This document shows positions 42,601-55,494 of a stretch of DNA of 64,000 nucleotides, one piece after another (position 1 is the first letter of the stretch; each line of letters starts with the position of its first letter). This DNA is from Struthio camelus. Taxonomy: Eukaryota; Chordata; Aves; Struthioniformes; Struthionidae. A program made the translations under genes and the position numbers. The stretch lies in NCBI RefSeq assembly GCF_040807025.1, contig NC_090982.1, positions 48,095,112 through 48,159,111 of the forward strand. The letters are read 5' to 3'. The notes beneath the pieces were generated by a model. It was not told the origin of the DNA, did no database searches, and saw nothing but the letters and a program-made list of their open reading frames with translations.

Positions 42601-44871
42601 GTGAGTGGATATATTATTCTAAAAAGGTGCTACTCAGATGAAATTACCTGAATAGTATTTGTAAATTCCTAATATTTATAAACAAGAAAGTGGTATTGAA
42701 GTTAACAAAAATAACCCTAACATAATACCATACCAAACCCCTACAATGCTACAACTCATTAAACAGAATGAGGGAGGCTACAAAAACTTGCTGATACTTC
42801 TTCAATCCCTTTTACCTTATTTATTTTTAGCAAAGCTTACTCATTTCTTTAGTGGGAATCTTCTGTATCAGGAAGCTCTCATGAGAAAAAGATACATCAA
42901 CTCAAATCTGCCAAGGCAAAAAATAAGCATAATATACTTATTTTAAAACAAGAAAAAAATTAAATCGCCCCTGAAATTTCTTAGGAATCGTCTTGCTAAA
43001 TAAGTATTTCTTCTTATCTCTTACTATAACTCTTACCCTTTCTACAAGAAATTTTGATGTTTAACTTCACTCCTCACCACTGTGTTAAGTCTACAGAACT
43101 TTAGATTTTCTAATGCAAGGGCTTGTATTTGATTTGTTCTTACATGCAACAAGAACAGCCATCGTGCTCTAATTAAAAAAATACTCTTCTAGAAGAACAG
43201 ATCACACCTACGTGCATCCCAGGCAGTTGTACTACAGTATCATACAGTATTCTGAACACATACTACATGTCATCCTTTTGGATCTTCTGCTGAACCTGGG
43301 CATCCTAACACAAGTTCAGCATGGCAGAAAGACCAGACCTTTATCTGAGATTTTCAGGAACTGCTAAGCACTCAAATGTGTAAGACCAGAAATACTAGCC
43401 TGCTACTAAAACAGTTGTTTTACCTATGCTGTAGCAAGAACAAATAATATCATACTGAGTTTTGCAAATTACATTTTCTCGTTCATGCGTTAACCAATTA
43501 TGTAATAAAACCTGGAAGTGTAGTAGGGAAAATGGAAAGATAAGAAATGTCAGAAAGAGAAGTCCTGAACTATCAGAAAGCAACAGAACTTGAGAGGTTT
43601 TAGGTTTATTTTCTCGCAAAATTTTCCTCCTAAAGATGCTACATTTTCTTCTAACATTTCATATTACTTTGGACATCGTATCATGGCATTGTGTTACTAA
43701 CCTGGTAGTATAACAAGTTGTATCTTCAAATCTGTGAATTTTTTATAGTATATGACTTGCAAATCTGAAAACTAATTATTTTAGTTGTGACACCACAGTT
43801 ATGAACATTGCTGAAACCAGCTATAAGACTGCCAAAGCAGTCACACTTGATTAGAATCAAGAAGTTTTCTTCTAATGGTAGATCTAACCTCTAGTATCTA
43901 ACTGAAGAATTAAGGGTACCAACACAAAAAAGTAGAATCTCTTTGGAATCTCTTATAAATTTCAAGCTGTTTTGAAAAACAGTATGCTTTTCAGCATCCC
44001 TTCCATTACCAGTTATTAGTGCATTCTATCACCAAAGAGTCTTATTATAATACTTCATTGTCAATATGGATATTGTATTTTTTTAAAATAAGTCTACAGA
44101 ATAATTCTGTAATAGTATGTCTAAACAATTTACCTCTTCGTGACATTTCAAATCATAATCCTAGGAAAAGTGACATACAGAAATCTCAGAGGTTGAAAAT
44201 AATTGAGAGGTTTTCTCCATTTTATGGGAACACAAAGAATGACATTCAAACACAATCAACAATAAGGAAAGTTTATCGTAAAGTGAAAATATCAACCTCA
44301 TCAAAACATTTCATTTAATAGACACTTTAAAACATTAGTATAAAGGACTGCCTTTGGCTGAGCAAATGGGATTACATCTGATGCTATTCAGATAATATAT
44401 CATCTGTGTATTAACTAGATATAAGATGAAACCTAATGGAAATTTCAATTAAACAACAGGAAGTGTTACAGTTGCCTTTTAGAAAGAAAAGTCATTCATA
44501 GAAAGAGGAACTTTATTTCTTCATATTTATTTTATATGTAGAAACTTCAGTTTGTCATTCCAAACTGAGAAACAACAGAATCTAATGTTCTATACTAAAT
44601 TGACCTCTGGGAATTACTCATCGTTATTATCAGTCTCAAAATGACCATAGTTAAACAACAACTTTGCTTTGCAGTTTTATTAATAGCTGCCTTGATAATT
44701 TAATATTTAACGAGCAGTAACAAATGGTAAACATAATTAATTGGGGCTGGAAATTCCCAACAGCAAACAAAATCTGTCCTATTTATCACAAACTCAAGCG
44801 GCAGTTGAAGAAAGAAATGACCACATCCTCTAAAAGAAGATAACAGGACTTTAAGGTCTATCATTAACGTG

Positions 44872-45070
44872 ACAAATATTAATTTAATATAACCATATTC
44901 CATATAACCATCTTTAATATAATCACACTCTATTATTTATGTAACAGCAAAAAGCCATAATTAAATATATATTTCCTAAACACTACAAATATTAATTTAA
45001 TATAATAAGATATACAGTCTATTGATTACTGATAAAACAGCAAAATTAAAATATATATTTCCTACGCACT
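44872..45070. repeat. Two-copy degenerate tandem duplication, period 113 bp
   Basis: ACAAATATTAATTTAATATA begins at 44872 and again at 44985. Both copies continue with an AACAGCAAAA-like segment and end in ATATATATTTCCTA(A/C)(A/G)CACT. The second copy is shorter (about 86 bp) because internal sequence is missing. The content is very AT-rich, so replication slippage is the simplest origin. Confidence 0.75.
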
Positions 45071-48000
45071 GCAATTACTGACATCTCTGGTAACAGGACT
45101 GCAGCACTGAGCATAATTCAGACAAATATATGTACAATAACATGATCTTGCATATATAGAGAGAGATTTACAGTAAATGAAAATGTATTCAGACATTTCT
45201 TATATCATACTTTGATCATCCAAACTCATGCATCCGTTACACTAATCACAAGCCTTCAGAACTATATCTGCAGCGGTGGCACAGCTAAATCTGAGATGTG
45301 GGACATAACTAGTTTGCTTTTAACGGAGATTAGGGTGAATTTCCGACAAAGCACGCAAGGGTAAGCAGTACCAACTGTAACAACAAATACAAAGAGTCTG
45401 CACTGAAAAATTATATTCTTTTCCCTTTTAAAATCTTTTCTTATTCAGTCATGCACAAATTTGGAAGTCATCAATAATTTAGGGAAGCTGACAATACATT
45501 TGAAGGAAGCTAACTCTGTATTCAGAAGCAGCTCTTCATCATAGGTCACATCCACTTATATTACAGTATTTTTAGAATTCAGTAATTTCTCTAATTTAGT
45601 ATACTGATTTTAGAGTATGCCACACTTGTAATATTTAATTTAATGGGTTCAGATGTTTACATTTCCTACTTTTTTCTCCTTCATAGTTTCAGATCAGAAT
45701 TCTACGAGCTTATTAAAGAAAAAAAAGTTGTGTTGTCAAAAAAAGATTTCAGACAATCAGAACTATCAATTCACAACTGATTCAACTTTAATTGTAAACA
45801 GATTACTCTATGATCAATCCTCACTTACCAATGTGATAGTGGAGGAGATTGTAAGTTGCAGAAGAAAAAAACTTGAAAATATTTCATTTATTTCCAGCTG
45901 TTCACTCTTAGACTGAGCTCAGTAATTACTTTGCTTCATTTTCTTAAATTAAGATAAAACAATAAGTCAATCAGTCAACTTGTGCTTCTAATTTGTGTGA
46001 GCTCTGTAAAAACACCCAAACCTAATTTTCAACAACTTATTTCTGTGAATTTTATTTATTAGAAGACATTTGGTTTCATTATTAATGAAAGATTTAGAAA
46101 ATAAAGAGACATTTACAGCTAAGACTAGAAGCGCTACAAATACTCTCCTACCTATTTCCCATTGCAACACAAGGCAGAACAAATTAAAACCCTAAATTTC
46201 TAGTTTGGCTCCAATGTAATGCTGTCTGTACAGCTTTGTAATTCTCAGTACTTCTTTTAATTTGTTTACCAGGGTGCTAATCAAAGGATGTTTATGATGT
46301 AAATATCTACACAGAAACTGAGAAAGGAGGCTAAACTAGCTTTTTCAATGTATTACATGCCCCATACCAGCTATCAGATGGCAAGGGTTTTTGGTTTTCA
46401 AATTGTCCAAATTGCAGGACTGTAGCTGATACTGCAATACAATACTTCTTCAGTAGACTGCCAAGTTTCAATCTGAAGAACCTCCTTTGTAGGGACAAGT
46501 TGAAAAGTTGAATGCTCATAAGTTAGGATATCACGAATTAACACTATTAGTGCAAAAATACAGCAGTAACTGTACTTGGAGATGCATTGCTGACATGCGC
46601 CTTCGTGCTCTGCATGCAATTTTTTTTAAAACCTAGCAATATCTATAACACTACTGTTATATATACTATACTATAACTCATTGCACAGTTCATGCAGTAA
46701 ATGAAGGAACCAAGTATTCTCCTTCATTTAAGTTTCTCTCAACCAATGTATCCCAGGATTAGGCAGGACTCTGAAGAGGAATAAATTAGGGTTATGAATG
46801 AACATAAAACTCAAAAGAGCAGTCACACGTAAGGAAGTCATTTGTCTCCTTCGAATATTTGTCTGTAAGTACTGTGAAAAGTGTGAGTGTTTCCTAGGAG
46901 TGTTTCACCCTATGTGGTGAAAACTAAAGGATGACCTTTCCAAAGGCACATGACTCCTACAATGCTCAACAAAAATATAATTCTCAGTGGAAGTGTGCCT
47001 GGACCTCCAAGTTTCAACCTGACAGCTATCAAGAATAGGGATGCTGCATAGGGAAGTCAGTGGTGCTGCCTGAATTCTAGGCAAGTGAGCCCTTAGGGAA
47101 ACTGGAGTTTTCTTAGCACCTTGATAAACACACTGTTATGCAGTCTATTACCTAGTGTGTGCTCTTCCGTGCAGAGACCGACAGACACACCTTTGACTTT
47201 TTCAGACATCAGCATGATGAGATGACCTAAAGGGCCTTGTCAACTTAAAAATAAAAAAATAAAAAGATAAGGCACATCTAACGTAAAAGATACAAGGCTT
47301 GAATCTACAGGGGGGAAAGACAAGTCATGAAAAATGAATACCAGAAACTAGTTTAGGTGGAACCTGAAGAGTTACCATGTCCCTATGGAAACCAGTGGAA
47401 GAAGAGACAGTCATTCAACTTTTAATCTCATCATCTTTCTGGTTGAAGTGACAGCTATTAAATATGCTTTATTTGAGGATAATAACAGGAAAGGATACAC
47501 AGAAACTGGTTCAGAGAACTACCCCATTAATAGGATCCTCAGTTTTCTCCCTTTTTAGGGATGATGTCCCTGACAGGGTAGTAAAATCTAGTTTAGAACC
47601 TTCACAAACCCATTTGTAGTAGGACAGGAAAATACATTGTGAGTATCAACCCCTGGTTATAGGACTGAAGCAATAATCCAACAAACTCTGATAAAGTTCT
47701 TTCGTACAAGGAGAGAACCGAACACAACTGGCAGAGATGCTGACATTGAGGAACGCAGCTAATGCAGGGAGCCAACAGGTGTAGCAGTCTGTGCAGCAGT
47801 TTCTGGGCTCTGCTTAGATCTTCTGAGCACCTTCTTGGAGGTTGTGGTTTTTTTAGGGGGAACCCTTTGAGGAACTAGAGGGTGCTTGCTTCTGACAGGT
47901 ACAGAGAGCTAGGTAAGTGCAGCCACAGGAGGCCTTAACTTCTTGGAACCTCTAGCAAGGTGTAGTTGCTGCCAACAAGCTCTGTCGGCTGCCCTTCATC

Positions 48001-48078
48001 AAAGGGTGTCGGGGCCTTTGTTCCAGCTGACCCTTGATTAGGGTCAAGCACCCTTTTAGCCAGTGCTAGGGAGAGGCC

Positions 48079-48086
48079 TATATAAG
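48079..48086 (+). promoter_or_regulatory. TATA-like box in the CR1 5' region
   Basis: TATATAAG lies in a GC-richer context (GAGGCC before, AGCCAGGCC after), about 150 bp upstream of recognisable ORF1 sequence. It could be the internal promoter of the element. That is inference from position only. Confidence 0.3.
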
Positions 48087-48229
48087 AGCCAGGCCTAAAG
48101 CACAGCTCCCAGAGTGCAGTTAACAGATGTAGCAGTTTATGAAGCAGGATGCAAAGGAAGGGGTCCTTGTCTCCATTCAGAGTGGTATGTGCTTTCTCAG
48201 CTATGGTTGTGGCACACCACAGGATGTGT

Positions 48230-49242
48230 TTCCCTGCAGCTGTTGGAGTTGCCTTCAGACAGATTTTGTGATGGAGTGTGCAGCTCTGCACAGTCTCAGG
48301 CTGCGAGGAGTACCTGGAGCCTCTCTGTGAGGCTGGGGCTGACAGTCATCCTTCATGCAGAAGGTGTGCTGCTCCTGTTGATGAGTTGTGTTGCCAGGTC
48401 AAGGAGTTATGGGAGGAAGTTGGCAGGCTGTGTAGCATCAGAGAGGATGAGTGAGAGATAGAAAGGTTACTCTCAGAGACCCATATGGCTTCACCAGCCC
48501 CAACAGCAGTGGAGATGCATGTAGAGTCTGTGTCTTGTGGGATTGTAAATGGTAACTTTGAAGAAAGCAAAGACTGTAAGCTGGTAGCCTCTTGTACAAG
48601 GAGGAAAGCTCCTCCTGAAAGCTTGCAGCTGATGAACAGCTTTACTACCCTCAAAGCTGAGGAGGAGCTGGAGATGCTTTCCAGGAAGCAACTGGTCCAG
48701 TGGAGCCTGTGCTATCCAGGAGCACCTGGAGGAAGCAGTGAGTGATAATAGTAGGTGACTCTCTGCTGCACGTGACAGAGGTGACATCTGCTGACCTGAC
48801 CTCCTGCTCAGAGAGGCTGGCTGCTTGCTGGGGGCTTGGATCTGGGATGTTGTGGAGAAACTGCTGAATGCTTGTCCACCCTTCTGACTATCACCCCCTG
48901 CTGTTCTTCCATGTGGGCACCAATGATACTACCAAGGGCAACTTGGAATGTATCAAATGTGACCACAGAGCCCTGGGGGCAGTGGTCAGGAGTACGGGGG
49001 CCCAGGTGGTTTTCTCCTTGATCCTGCCAGTGAGGGGGAAGGATTTAAGTATATGGATACTGCAAGTCAACAGTTGGCTGTGTAGTTGGTATCAGCAACA
49101 GGGTTTTTATTTCTATGACCCTCAAACCCTGACTGAAGATTGGTATCTGCTTGGGAGAGGTGGGATCCACCTCACCAAGAGAGGCACATGCATCTCTGCC
49201 AACAGGCAGGCCAACCTGATAAGGAGGGCTTTAAAGCAGTAA
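48230..49242 (+). pseudogene. CR1 ORF1 remnant (zinc-finger/coiled-coil region and esterase-like domain)
   Basis: Conceptual translation in changing frames gives CR1 ORF1 wording. Around 48385-48480 there is CCQVKELWEEVGRLCSIRED, then a stop and an EIERLLSET continuation. An open segment at 48485-48745 follows. At 48868-49242 there is the esterase-like end with HVGTNDTTKGNLECIK, VVFSLILPVRGK, FYFYDPQTL and LLGRGGIHLTKRG. The GTND and GIHLT blocks are typical of the SGNH-hydrolase fold in CR1 ORF1. Several stops and at least two frame changes make it non-functional. Confidence 0.8.
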
Positions 49243-49429
49243 AGACGGAGGAAGGGGAGAGTTATAGGAAACACACAATCAACAAAACACGGCTCAAGTG
49301 GGGGTACCTCAAGTATTTGCAGACAGGCAAAGAAGTGCCTACAAGATAAGACTATGGGGAAACCTCCTGTATTCCTTCTGGGAAATCAGTATGTTCAGAT
49401 GCCTCTCTGAAGTGCCTGTCCACAAATTT

Positions 49430-50880
49430 GTGCAGCATGAGGAATGAACACAAGGAGTTAAGAGATCTGTATGCAGTTGCAGGGGTATGATCCCATTGCA
49501 ATTAAGGAAGAGGCAGCGGGATAGCTTGCATGCCTAGAATGCTGCAATGGATGGATACAGGCTCTTTAGGAAAGACAGGCCAGAAAGGTGGGGAGCGGGA
49601 ATTGCCCTTTATGTGAGAGTAGCTGCAATGTATGGAGCTTTGCCTACGGGAGGATGATGGGCTGACTGAGAGCTTGTGGGTAAGGATTAAGGGATCTCAG
49701 CCCCTAGAGACCAGGGAGAAAGTCTAGATAAAAGAAGGCTTTCCCTTGGTGGAAGAGAATCAGGCAAGGGATCATTTAAGCAAACCTGACATACACAAAT
49801 CAATAGGCCCTGATGGGATACTCCTGAGGGTGCTGAGGGAGCTGGGTGATGTCATTGCAAGGCTACTCTTGATCATCTTTGAAAGGTCATGGCAATAAGA
49901 AAAGGTGCCTGGGGACTGGAAGAAAGCAAGTGTCACTCCAGTCCTCAAAAGAAGGACAACCCAGGGAACTACAGGCCTGTCAGCCTCACCTCCATCCCTG
50001 GGAAGGTGATGGAACAGCTCATCCTGGCATATGAAGGGCCATCTACAAGCACATGCTTGAAGGATAAGAAAGTGATGAGGAGTAGTCAGCATGGATTCAA
50101 AAAAGGAAATTGCACTTAACCAACCTTCTACAATGAAATGACTGGCTGGGTAGATGAGGGGAGAACAATGGGTATTGTCTATCTTGACTTCTGCAAGGTT
50201 TCTGATACTGTCTCCCATAACATCCTCATAGGCAAGCTCAGGAAGTAGGGGCTAAATGAGTGGACAATGAGGTAGATTGAACTACCTGAATGGCAGAGTT
50301 CAGAGGGTTGTAACCAGTGGCACAAAGTCTACCTGGAGCCCTATAGCTCACCACTGGTACACCCTGGAGGTCAATACTGGCTCCAATCCTGGTCAACTTA
50401 GTCATCAGTGACCTGGATGAAGGGGGAGAGTGCACCCTCAGCCAGTTTGCTGATGACATGGAACTGGGAGGACTGGCTGAGACACCTGAGGGCTGTGCTG
50501 TCATTCAGAAGGATCTTGACAGGCTGGGGAGATGGGCAGAGGGAAACCTCATGAAGCTCAAAGGCAAGTGCGGAGTCCTGCACCTAGGGAACAATAACCC
50601 CCTGCACCAGTACAGGCTGGGGCGCTGACCTGCTGGAGAGCAGCTCTGTGGAGAAGGACCTGGGAGTCCTGGGGGACAACAGGTTGACCATGAGCCAGCA
50701 CTGGGCCCTTGGGGCCAAGATGGCCAATGGTATCCTGGGCCGCATCGTGAAGAGCGCTGCCAGCAGGTCGAGGGAGGTGATCTTGCCCTTCTACTCAGCC
50801 CTGGGGAGGCCCCCTCTGGAGTACTGGGTCCAGTTCTGGGCTCCCCTTTACAACAGAGACGTGGGGCTCCTGCAGTGAGT
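49430..50880 (+). pseudogene. CR1 ORF2 remnant (endonuclease start joined to reverse transcriptase)
   Basis: The endonuclease part shows MRNEHKELRDLYAVAGV and, later, GYRLFRKDRPE and GIALYVRV; it stops after LWVRIKG near 49693. The next recognisable text, LETREKV and [19 protein letters not shown] from about 49700, belongs to the linker just before the reverse transcriptase. RT motifs follow: NYRPVSLTSIPGKVMEQLI (about 49966-50025), SSQHGFKKGN, IVYLDFCKVSDTVSHNIL (about 50175-50228) and the active-site block FADDMELGG starting at 50446. The C-terminal part reads EKDLGVLGDNRLTMSQ and YWVQFWAPLYN (to about 50875). Frameshifts and stops occur throughout. Confidence 0.85.
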
Positions 50881-50979
50881 CCAGCCGAGGGCTACTAAGA
50901 TGATGAAGGGACTGGAGCATCTCCCTCATGAGGAACAGCTGAGAGAGCTGGGCCTCTTCAGCCTGGAGAAGAGAAGATT

Positions 50980-50997
50980 GGGGGGGGGGGGCGGGGG
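50980..50997. repeat. G-run inside the CR1 3' region
   Basis: 12 G, one C, then 5 G. CR1 elements normally have mixed purine sequence here, so this is a local expansion within the decayed copy. Confidence 0.8.
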
Positions 50998-51532
50998 AGG
51001 GAAAATCTGATCAACGTGTGCAAGTATCTGAAGGGAGGGTGTCAAGAGGATGGGGCCAGGCTCTTCTCCGTGGTGCCCAGTGACAGGACGAGAGGCAACG
51101 GGCACTAACTGAAACACAGGCAGTTCCGTCTGAACATAAGGGGTTCGTTACTGTGAGGGCAACAGAGCATTGGAACAGGTTGTGCCCAAGGAGGTTGTGG
51201 AGTCTCCTTCCCTGGAGACATTCAGAAGCTGTCTGGAGAGGGTCTTGGGCGACGTGCTGTAGGTGACCCTGCTTGAGCAAGGTGGTTGGACTAGGTGATC
51301 TCCTCCAGAGGTCCATTCCAACCTCAACCATTCTGTGTATTTAGTCTTCCTTAGCAACAGACCAGAAACCTATTTCTCCTGAATAGATAAGCAGACCTGC
51401 TAAACTATTTTCTGCTATTAGTGTATTTCTCACATGGAGGAGTAACTTTATCCCAGCTCTGAAAGCCTTCATGCATCTAGGCAGCCATGTGATGACTATT
51501 CATAATAACTAACTGATAGTCTCTAATTTTAG

Positions 51533-52104
51533 CTTATTTCTGAAGGTCCTGCAAAGAAAACTATGTGGGTCAGAACAGATCCACAAGAGGATCTGTTGGT
51601 CCTGTCTTATCAGTTAAGGGAGCTGTGGACAAAGTGTGCATCAGTGCTTTTGACTGTGGAATTAAGAGTGTATTTGCTACTGATCCAGGAGTCAGCCTCC
51701 TTCAGAGGAGAATTTTAGACACTCCTGTTCATTTCTGAGGAAAAGAGATTCATTGTGGCTTCCCAGACAATAAAAACTGAAATTAAAACATTCTCTTGAA
51801 CTTGCACTTCCCTGCCTTTCAATGAAAAAACTGTGGATAATGCCATGTGTGCCTATCTGAAAGTGCTGCCTGAAGATGTGCAGAAGACAGACATGACAAG
51901 CATGCCTGACAGCTCTGAGCTGACAGAACTGACCTCCAGGACACCTGTAACTTGCACTTGTTACCAGATGACACTGAGCTAGAAAAGAAGTATCTGAGTA
52001 ATAGGACCACTCTGGACGGGGTTATGAAAATGAAAGAACATCTGATGCAAATACTTTGCAAAATTAACCAGCAGTGTATGTATACAGGGCAGAAACCTGC
52101 ATGA
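51533..52104 (+). pseudogene. Possible unidentified pseudogene just 3' of the CR1
   Basis: One frame runs from 51533 to a TAG at 51980-51982, interrupted only by TAG at 51716-51718 and TGA at 51797-51799, and has protein-like composition (LVLSYQLRELWTKCASVLL; SEEKRFIVASQTIKTEIKTF; MCAYLKVLPEDVQKTDM). A second frame then continues with LEKKYLSNRTTLDGVMKMKE to a stop at 52102-52104, as expected after a frameshift. The local sequence is less AT-rich than the surrounding intron. I do not recognise the protein, and chance cannot be excluded. No poly-A tail typical of a processed copy was seen. Confidence 0.3.
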
Positions 52105-52233
52105 ATGTTATGTAGTAGACTCTCAGTCACTAGATCAAGGACATAAAATCTGAAGCCGTATTATCCAAAACCTTGCCACAGGAAATCATCTAGCTGCATG
52201 CTTCTAGAGAGGTAGATGCTTGTTTTGTGCATG

Positions 52234-52264
52234 TTTTTTTTTTTTTTTTTTGGGGGGGGGGGGG
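52234..52264. repeat. Abutting homopolymers T18 then G13
   Basis: 18 T (52234-52251) directly followed by 13 G (52252-52264). Lengths may be affected by sequencing error. Nearby CR1 sequence also has an expanded G run (50980-50991). Confidence 0.9.
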
Positions 52265-55200
52265 CACCAAAGTAGTTTTTGACCAAAAGTATTTTATATG
52301 CATAATGAGCTTTGTCAGCCATGGAAACAATCCTAAGAAAGGAATGCTAGGATCCTTATGGAAACACCTAATAACTCCAGTTGCAGTAGTAGGAATCATG
52401 TGAAGTTCAGATTTAGAAAACCTATAGCTACAGCATCCTTAAAGGCCCTCAAAGCCATTAAACTAAAGGGCAATCCTGATAAAGACAGTGCCCTGCTGTG
52501 AAACCAAGACACTTTTGTTGCAAAGGCCAGATCAGCCTATAGAGAAAGGTGTTTTGCAGGTTGGGGAACACGAACTAACCTCCCACTGCAACTGAAGAAT
52601 CTCAAACAGAGGCACCAACTTAAACTTTTAATAAAGATGTTGCATTTTTTAAATAAAAAATAAGTCTTCTAGGTCTCTATCTAGAAAATACTTCCTCAAA
52701 GTTTTTTTCCTTTGAAGTGCGGGGAGACTGACTTTATGGTCCTACAAGCAATGACTGAATTTTCTGCTGAAATAGACTGAGAGGAAGCCCTGAAAAAGGA
52801 TGGAGTGTTGTGAGTAGTACATAGAAAGCAGGCATACCACAAAAAAAGTGGTTTCAGCCAATGATTATCTTCCTAACTTAGCTTAGTTAAATAAGTTTCA
52901 GTTATGAAAGTCAAATTAAATGCTAAAATGTGTAAATATTTAGATGAAGTTTTCCTGAATTTTATATTCACTAGATGAGTATCACTGAATCCATTTCAAG
53001 AGATTCATGTCACTACATAGTGTATGAACTTTGAAGTAAGATATTAACTCAGCACACATGCTTTGGTTTAGACACAGATAGCAATGCAACACTGTGCTGC
53101 CAAAAGTTAAAATGCTTCAGATGGCACATATGAAATTGTTTGGCTCTTCATGTTACTTGCAGGAAATAAGTTGAGTGAGAAGGTGAAAAATTTTCCACCA
53201 GAGGATTAAAATGATTAATGAAAAAGCAGGAATTATCCAACTCAGTAGTTTAAACGGTGAGGAAGTAACCAAACTGGAACTGTATTAACAGAAGAACAAA
53301 CTTTTCCATTAGAGACAAAGCCAATATAAGGAGAATAGGAGAGTTCATAAAGGGATGAGAAACCAAATGAAATGCAGCTTTACTGAGCTGTTCCCTAAGC
53401 AGTACAGTTTATAAACAGCATTATTTCAAAACATCTGTTTAAAATTATTAACTCCTGGTAATATATTATAAGTACATCTATTTTTAAAAACTGGAATCTA
53501 GTATATGCTACTCAAATCTATTGTTGTATTGCAAACAGAATGAAATGGAATTGTGTTCACCTGCCTCTGTCTCCTCCTAAATGACAACTGTCTATGAGCC
53601 CTGACTAGGGTTGGAAGTATCACACTTCAAAGCACACACTGTAGTCTGAAAACTATTAAAAATAATTTCCTGGAGTGCTGCAAAGCACTCACATATTTGC
53701 GTTATCTGACTCTGCTTAAAATAAATGTTAAGATCTGGGATGTAGTTTTCTCAGCCACTGATGAACTAAGGGACTTGTGCAGATAAGACTACCTCACTGG
53801 CATTGCACCACTGGGGCATGGAGACAGGCCAAAGACACCAAATGCCTTGGGACAGCATCAGTGAAGAGGAAGACACGGTGTAGCCTTTGCAAGGATGCTG
53901 TGCCCCTGCCCCTTGCACTGGCAGCAGATTGCCAAGCATCATGGAGAGTGGAGTAGTGCCATTGCGTCCTCAACAGTCACCACCAACTTGATTCATTTAG
54001 CTATGCCTATGAGTCCCAGGAGCTGCTCTCCTGACCTATTTTATTCAGAAAGAGTGCTACCCCTAGCTACCCCTCAGCTACTGCCAGCGTGGGTAAGAGA
54101 AGGAGGGCTTCCTGCATCCTTGCTGCAAGTCTAGGTCATTTCTCCACATAAATACAGAGAATTTGCAATAGTTTTTTCATTAATACTTATGATTAATAGA
54201 TGAAATTGAAAATAATCAATAACCTACGTAAAATCTGCAATGCACGGTATCTTTATAATCTAATAAAGGCAGTGGAAATTCTGTTTTAGTGAGAAGAAGA
54301 TATTAGCTAAGAGGCAACACAGAAATTTTCATAAAGTACATGCACAGAAAAAAAGCTCAATACATGGTACTGCAATATGGCAATCAAGTTCAAAATCTGA
54401 ATAACATTTATTTTATAGATATGATAGAATAAATTTCTGAGAGCATTTCCCTCCCTCTCCCCCTTTTTTTTAAACAACATGCCTATATTAATTGGTCAAT
54501 ACAAAGTAGCAGTTCTTTCATCAAAATTCACATTTGTGGTTTTAACTTTAAATAGAATGGAAATGATTTTTAGTGTTCACACTATAAAAACCATTATGCT
54601 TTGAAATATCATTTTATATAAAACATCTTATATATATCATCTTATAAGAAAGGCTTATGAATAAATTATGATTATTCATTGCATTTATGTGCTCTTTTAA
54701 CTGCACCACTGATGATACCTCTCTAAAAGACTTGCTGAAGCATGATCAACTATTATTATTAACCACCAACAGTACAGAATTTTAATTCAGTAATAAATAA
54801 ATACTTTCTATCTGTGAAAAAAGGCACAGAAATAGAATTTTGCACTGTCATTTAATTTTACACATGCAGTTCTGAATGAATTGTATAAAGTTATTTAATA
54901 ATGACAATGTATACAGAAGTATAGGGACAGAAAAGACTAATAAATCTTCTTAAGATCTACAACTTAAGTTTGCCTAGTAACTCTTAAAAGAAGTACAAAT
55001 AAGGTCATAAATTTAGTATTTCTTCCACTAATACTTTCTTTTATAAAGTTCCTACTACTTCCTCAGGGAATTTTACGAATTAAAGGAGTGGATATCATTT
55101 TATAAGAAATTGCTGCTTGCACAATAAATCTTAATGAGTCTATCATCTCATTGATAGAAAGGCAAACTCATTCCTCAGAAATGCAGTCCTTCTCCATAGT

Positions 55201-55494
55201 CATCACCAGCACAGAAAATTACAGAAATGACAATAAACATCCTAGGTATTGCAATACTGACTTTTACGCACTATGTGCCCAAGAGGAGATGCATATTCAA
55301 CGAGACTCCCTGTACTCCAGGTGAATCAAGTATTTCAGAACAGAACCAGAACAACTGTTCTGGGGAGCACTGACCTGCTGGGACCCAGCAAAACAAGGTG
55401 CAGGCACAGCCATGTATCTCGCTCCTATCCTCCACTGCATTTAGGTACAGAAATGCAGCAGGTGGGTTCCTCCCTCCCCTTAGGAAGGAGACCT

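Larger units (their letters stand above)
47740..51345 (+). mobile_element. CR1-family LINE, decayed, with internal deletion
   Basis: CR1 elements are non-LTR retrotransposons abundant in birds and reptiles. Read 5' to 3' on the + strand this copy has a probable 5' UTR (about 47740-48230), ORF1 remnants including an esterase-like domain (about 48230-49242), the start of the ORF2 endonuclease (about 49430-49693), the reverse transcriptase (about 49697-50870) and a 3' tail ending in the CR1 signature GGTCCATTCCAACCTCAACC and an ATTCTGTG remnant near 51335. Stops and frameshifts break every reading frame, so it is immobile. About 1 kb of endonuclease coding sequence is missing. It lies antisense to FER in the large intron. 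The 5' boundary is uncertain; identification from 48360 onward is firm. Confidence 0.9.

Noticed and set aside
42712..42721. Isolated TAACCCTAAC inside the FER intron
   Set aside because: A single short match is expected by chance and is not a second interstitial telomeric site.
46920..47240. Possible ancient repeat text left of the CR1 (GGCACATGACTCCTAC and CTGAATTCTAGGC)
   Set aside because: It faintly resembles old reptile repeats, but the match is too weak to support without a profile search.
53870..54134. 79-codon + strand frame in a slightly GC-richer patch
   Set aside because: The peptide is not recognisable and there is no splice, promoter or conservation signal visible; it is likely chance.
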